Part shown: positions 29,619 to 32,148 of the stretch, in pieces
Position numbering within the stretch: position 1 is the stretch's first letter
How the letters are laid out: every line of letters starts with the position of its first letter
Assembly: GCA_947628375.1 (NCBI GenBank)
Contig: CANQZQ010000005.1
Location: 1 to 32,148 of the forward strand
Length of the DNA: 32,148 nucleotides
From: an uncultured Bacilli bacterium
GTDB taxonomy: Bacteria > Bacillota_I > Bacilli_A > RF39 > UBA660
Reading direction: 5' to 3'
Position numbers and translations under genes: made by a program
Notes under the pieces: model-generated
What the model saw: the letters and a program-made list of their open reading frames with translations, nothing else
What the model was told of the DNA's origin: nothing
Database searches by the model: none

Positions 29619-30827
29619 GTGAAAAAAGATGTAAAATATGCCTTTAATATTTTTAAAATTTACTATTTAATAAATAAATTAGAAGATAAAGAAAATATTC
29701 CCCTTAAGATTTTGGAAGAATTAAATAAAAATTATGCTTTTTTTGAAAAAAATTCAGAGTTAGATCTTGCTAATCCTGAAAGTGAAAAAATTCTTATTAA
29801 TTGGATGAATAATATATGTCGTTATTCTTTTTTAAATATTTTATTAGAAAATACTATTAAATATTTAAAGGGTAAAAAAAGTTTAAATTTAAAACATATA
29901 AAATTAAAAGATAACTTTTTAATTAAAAATTTTAAACCAATATTAAAAATGATGCTTAATGAATTAAAACTAAATGGTTCTTTAGATTATAATGAAAATA
30001 TTAATTTTAGTCCTTTATCTAATGAATTATATAATGAATATATAGTAAATTTATTAAAAAGAATTGACCCTAGTTTAAAACTTTTTAATTTATATGAATG
30101 GGCTAAAAATAATAACAAATTTATAAGTCTAAATGAAATGAGTGAAGAAAGCCAAAAGGAAATAATAAAAAAATATAATCTTTCAGATACTAAATATAAT
30201 AGATGTATATATTTACAAGATGGACCAATAATAATTTTATCGAAAACAAACACTATTAAAGATATTCCTGTTTTTATGCATGAATTTGGTCATTTTATTA
30301 CTTTTTATTTTAAGAAAAAATCATTAGGACCAACTTTAAATGAATTTTATTCTATTTTTTATGAAAATTTAGCTTTAGCTTATTTAACTAATAAAAGTTA
30401 TTCTCATGAAGAAATAGAATACTTATTAAATGAAAGATTATTACAAAATAAATACCTTCTTAATATATATACTGATTTCTTTATTTACCTTAATTACTAT
30501 TTAGATAAAGGCAAAATAAGGGAAGAAGATGAAGTCTTAATTAGAGGCGAAAATTTTAAATTATTAAAAGAAAAATTATTTAGAAAATGTGATTTTTATA
30601 TTTCTAAATTTTTTAATAATCCTCTTGAATTTATCCGTGTTTATTCTTATATAATTGGAACAATTCTTTCTTATAAAGCATTTGAAATGATAGCCACAGA
30701 TGAGTCTTTATTAAAACTATTTATTAGTGATTCAATGAGTAGTGAAATAATAAATCCCGAAGATATTTTTAACTTAGTAGGAATTAATTTAAATAAGAGA
30801 AAAATCAAAAGAACTAGACTTAAATAA
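29619..30827 (+). CDS. HExxH metallopeptidase-like protein, copy 2
   Basis: The product is 402 residues and starts at GTG. AGGTG, overlapping the stop codon of copy 1, lies 4 nt before it, so the two are translationally coupled. The zinc motif is H221-EFG-H225, with E242 and E249 in EFYSIFYE, matching copy 1 residue for residue in key places. Other shared blocks are NEYIVNLLKRIDPSL (copy 1 has EEYIIELLKELDPSL) and DGPIIIL. The loop between HExxH and the third ligand is 4 residues longer than in copy 1, and the C-terminus is basic (NKRKIKRTRLK). Both copies keep all metal ligands, so both may be active. Reaction and substrate are unknown; M3-like peptidase activity is inferred. Confidence 0.78.
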   Translation: MKKDVKYAFNIFKIYYLINKLEDKENIPLKILEELNKNYAFFEKNSELDLANPESEKILINWMNNICRYSFLNILLENTIKYLKGKKSLNLKHIKLKDNFLIKNFKPILKMMLNELKLNGSLDYNENINFSPLSNELYNEYIVNLLKRIDPSLKLFNLYEWAKNNNKFISLNEMSEESQKEIIKKYNLSDTKYNRCIYLQDGPIIILSKTNTIKDIPVFMHEFGHFITFYFKKKSLGPTLNEFYSIFYENLALAYLTNKSYSHEEIEYLLNERLLQNKYLLNIYTDFFIYLNYYLDKGKIREEDEVLIRGENFKLLKEKLFRKCDFYISKFFNNPLEFIRVYSYIIGTILSYKAFEMIATDESLLKLFISDSMSSEIINPEDIFNLVGINLNKRKIKRTRLK

Positions 30828-30859
30828 TTTATTTATTATATAATAATAAAGGTGCTTAT

Positions 30860-32098
30860 ATGAAGATAATAGATAAAATACTTTTATTTATATTGATAAT
30901 AATAATTCCTATTAATATTTATGCTTTAGAATTACCAGATTTATATTCTAAAAATGTTTTATTATATGATATAGAAAATGATAAATTATTATATGAAAGA
31001 AATGGGAATCAAATAATTAGTATTGCAAGTCTTACAAAAGTTATGACAACGATTGTGGCAATTGAAAATATCGAAGACTTAAATGATACAATTACGATTA
31101 CTAAAGAAATGTTAGATGAAATTCCTTGGGATGCATCAGTTGCGGGTTTAAAAGAAGGAGATATAGTAACATATAGAGATTTATTATATGCTTCCCTTCT
31201 TCCAAGTGGGGCTGATGCTACAACTGCTTTAGCTTATGGAATATGCGGTTCATCTTCTAAATTTATTGAACTAATGAATAATAAAGCTAAAGAATTAGGA
31301 CTTAATCATACTCATTTTGCTAATGTAACTGGTTATGATATTGATAATCATTATAGTACTCCTAAAGAAGTTTTAAAATATTTAACCTATGCTTTAAATA
31401 ATAGTTTATTTAATGAAATATATCGAACTAAAAGTTATACTTTATCAAATGGTTTATTAGTATTAAGTACGGTTTATAAAGCAGCAGATAAATGGAATTA
31501 TGATTTATCTAGTGTTCTTGGTAGTAAAACAGGATATACTGATAATGCTGGTTTATGTATGTCAGCCATAATAGATATTAATGGTAAAGAATTACTATTA
31601 TTAACTTTTGGGGCTGAAGTAAATAAAGAAAGAACTTATCATTTAGAAGATACTTTAAAAGTTATTAATTATTTAAAAGATAATTATAAAGCATATACTT
31701 TATATAAAAAAGGAGATATTTTATTAACCATTCCTGTAAATGAATCAACAATTAAAAATTATGATATAAAAGTATCTAGAGATATTATCGTAAACTCAAT
31801 AGATGAAGTAAGTAAAGAAGATTATTATTATGAATATGATGGATTAGATAATCTAAGCTTCAGGAATAAAAAAGGAGATAAAATAGGAACAATTAAGTTT
31901 TATTATGAAGATGATGTAATTTTACAAAACGTCTTTTTAGATCAAAATATTAATATATCTTTATTTAAATTCTTTAAATCCAATTATTTATTATTACTAC
32001 CCTTTATAATTGTTATTTTATTATCTCTTTATGTTTTTAATTATAAATCTAAAAGAAAGAAAAGAAGAAGAAAAAAGGGGATGTTAGAAAATAAATAA
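30860..32098 (+). CDS. D-alanyl-D-alanine carboxypeptidase (S11, DacF/PBP5-like)
   Basis: The product is 412 residues. It trims the terminal D-Ala from peptidoglycan pentapeptides outside the membrane. A signal peptide (MKIIDKILLFILIIIIPINIYA) precedes the S11 domain: nucleophile Ser57 in SLTK (57-60), the second motif SGA at 116-118 where most family members have SGN or SAN, and KTG at 223-225. A small beta domain (about 280-370) follows. A C-terminal membrane helix (NYLLLLPFIIVILLSLYVF) and a very basic tail then anchor it; many PBP5-type enzymes use an amphipathic helix instead. AAAGGTG lies upstream of the ATG. It follows the HExxH pair by 32 nt without a terminator. It shows that the organism makes peptidoglycan. 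Confidence 0.93.
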   Translation: MKIIDKILLFILIIIIPINIYALELPDLYSKNVLLYDIENDKLLYERNGNQIISIASLTKVMTTIVAIENIEDLNDTITITKEMLDEIPWDASVAGLKEGDIVTYRDLLYASLLPSGADATTALAYGICGSSSKFIELMNNKAKELGLNHTHFANVTGYDIDNHYSTPKEVLKYLTYALNNSLFNEIYRTKSYTLSNGLLVLSTVYKAADKWNYDLSSVLGSKTGYTDNAGLCMSAIIDINGKELLLLTFGAEVNKERTYHLEDTLKVINYLKDNYKAYTLYKKGDILLTIPVNESTIKNYDIKVSRDIIVNSIDEVSKEDYYYEYDGLDNLSFRNKKGDKIGTIKFYYEDDVILQNVFLDQNINISLFKFFKSNYLLLLPFIIVILLSLYVFNYKSKRKKRRRKKGMLENK

Positions 32099-32126
32099 AA
32101 TATTTTCTTAACATCTTCTTTTTTAC
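32080..32126 (+). terminator. Terminator of the carboxypeptidase gene
   Basis: GATGTTAGAAAATA (32080-32093) pairs with TATTTTCTTAACATC (32101-32115) with one bulge, followed by TTCTTTTTT. The left arm lies in the last codons of the gene. Confidence 0.85.
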
Positions 32127-32148
32127 AAATAAATAAAAAAATACCCGT

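Noticed and set aside
28458-30827. TGA as a tryptophan codon (mycoplasma-type code), which would fuse the two HExxH proteins
   Set aside because: Conserved genes such as pheT and rplK run full length with TGG for Trp and no internal TGA. The TetR-type gene also ends naturally at TGA, and copy 2 has its own ribosome binding site and GTG start.
1-32148. CRISPR arrays, tRNA or rRNA genes, insertion sequences, prophage genes
   Set aside because: I saw no regularly spaced repeats outside the paralogous genes, no tRNA-like cloverleaf in the short intergenic gaps, and no transposase, integrase or phage structural protein.

Overview
The window looks like a chromosomal segment of an AT-rich, low-GC Firmicutes-type bacterium, most likely an uncultured gut member of the Bacilli close to the Erysipelotrichales/RF39/Mollicutes-adjacent lineages. 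The placement is inference. It rests on the very low GC, Gram-positive style AGGAGG ribosome binding sites, an L10 leader, a T-box in front of pheS, and a rubrerythrin that suggests anaerobic life. A D-Ala-D-Ala carboxypeptidase indicates a peptidoglycan wall. TGA ends two genes (the TetR-type regulator and the first HExxH protein) and Trp is written TGG in conserved genes, so the standard bacterial code applies.

Layout. 1-2700: rplK-rplA and rplJ-rplL on the minus strand with their leaders; L11 carries an unusual charged tail. 2800-4350: a plus-strand membrane-anchored protein with Ig-like repeats, and a minus-strand small membrane protein. 4400-6970: three tandem membrane-anchored thioredoxin-like proteins behind a TetR-type regulator that has a consensus promoter and a palindromic operator. 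7019-15714: the standout region, five consecutive J-domain (DnaJ-like) paralogues of about 545-575 residues with a shared large C-terminal region I do not recognise. 15700-19700: pheS-pheT and a small downstream gene under T-box control. 19650-21800: rubrerythrin, then a SipW-type signal peptidase paired with a membrane-anchored unknown protein. 21800-24310: an SDR dehydrogenase and two tandem coiled-coil/zinc-ribbon paralogues. 24340-28300: a fused MacB/FtsX-type ABC transporter and a membrane-anchored XRE regulator. 28390-32126: two tandem HExxH metallopeptidase-like paralogues, separated in frame by one TGA codon, and a D,D-carboxypeptidase.

Main observation. Conserved housekeeping operons alternate with lineage-specific tandem families (3 thioredoxin-like, 5 J-domain, 2 zinc-ribbon, 2 HExxH). 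The J-domain array is mosaic. Copies 2 and 3 share a 126-nt stretch of J-domain DNA identical by eye and homologous promoters, while the body of copy 3 is closest to copy 5. This suggests recombination or gene conversion that swaps J-domains and client-side bodies. Nothing in the window resembles an Hsp70, transposase, integrase, CRISPR array, tRNA or rRNA. The only gene-free stretches above 150 nt are the rplJ leader (1051-1226), the start of the window (1-180), 6906-7078, the pheS leader (19416-19657) and 28230-28457. None exceeds 300 nt.
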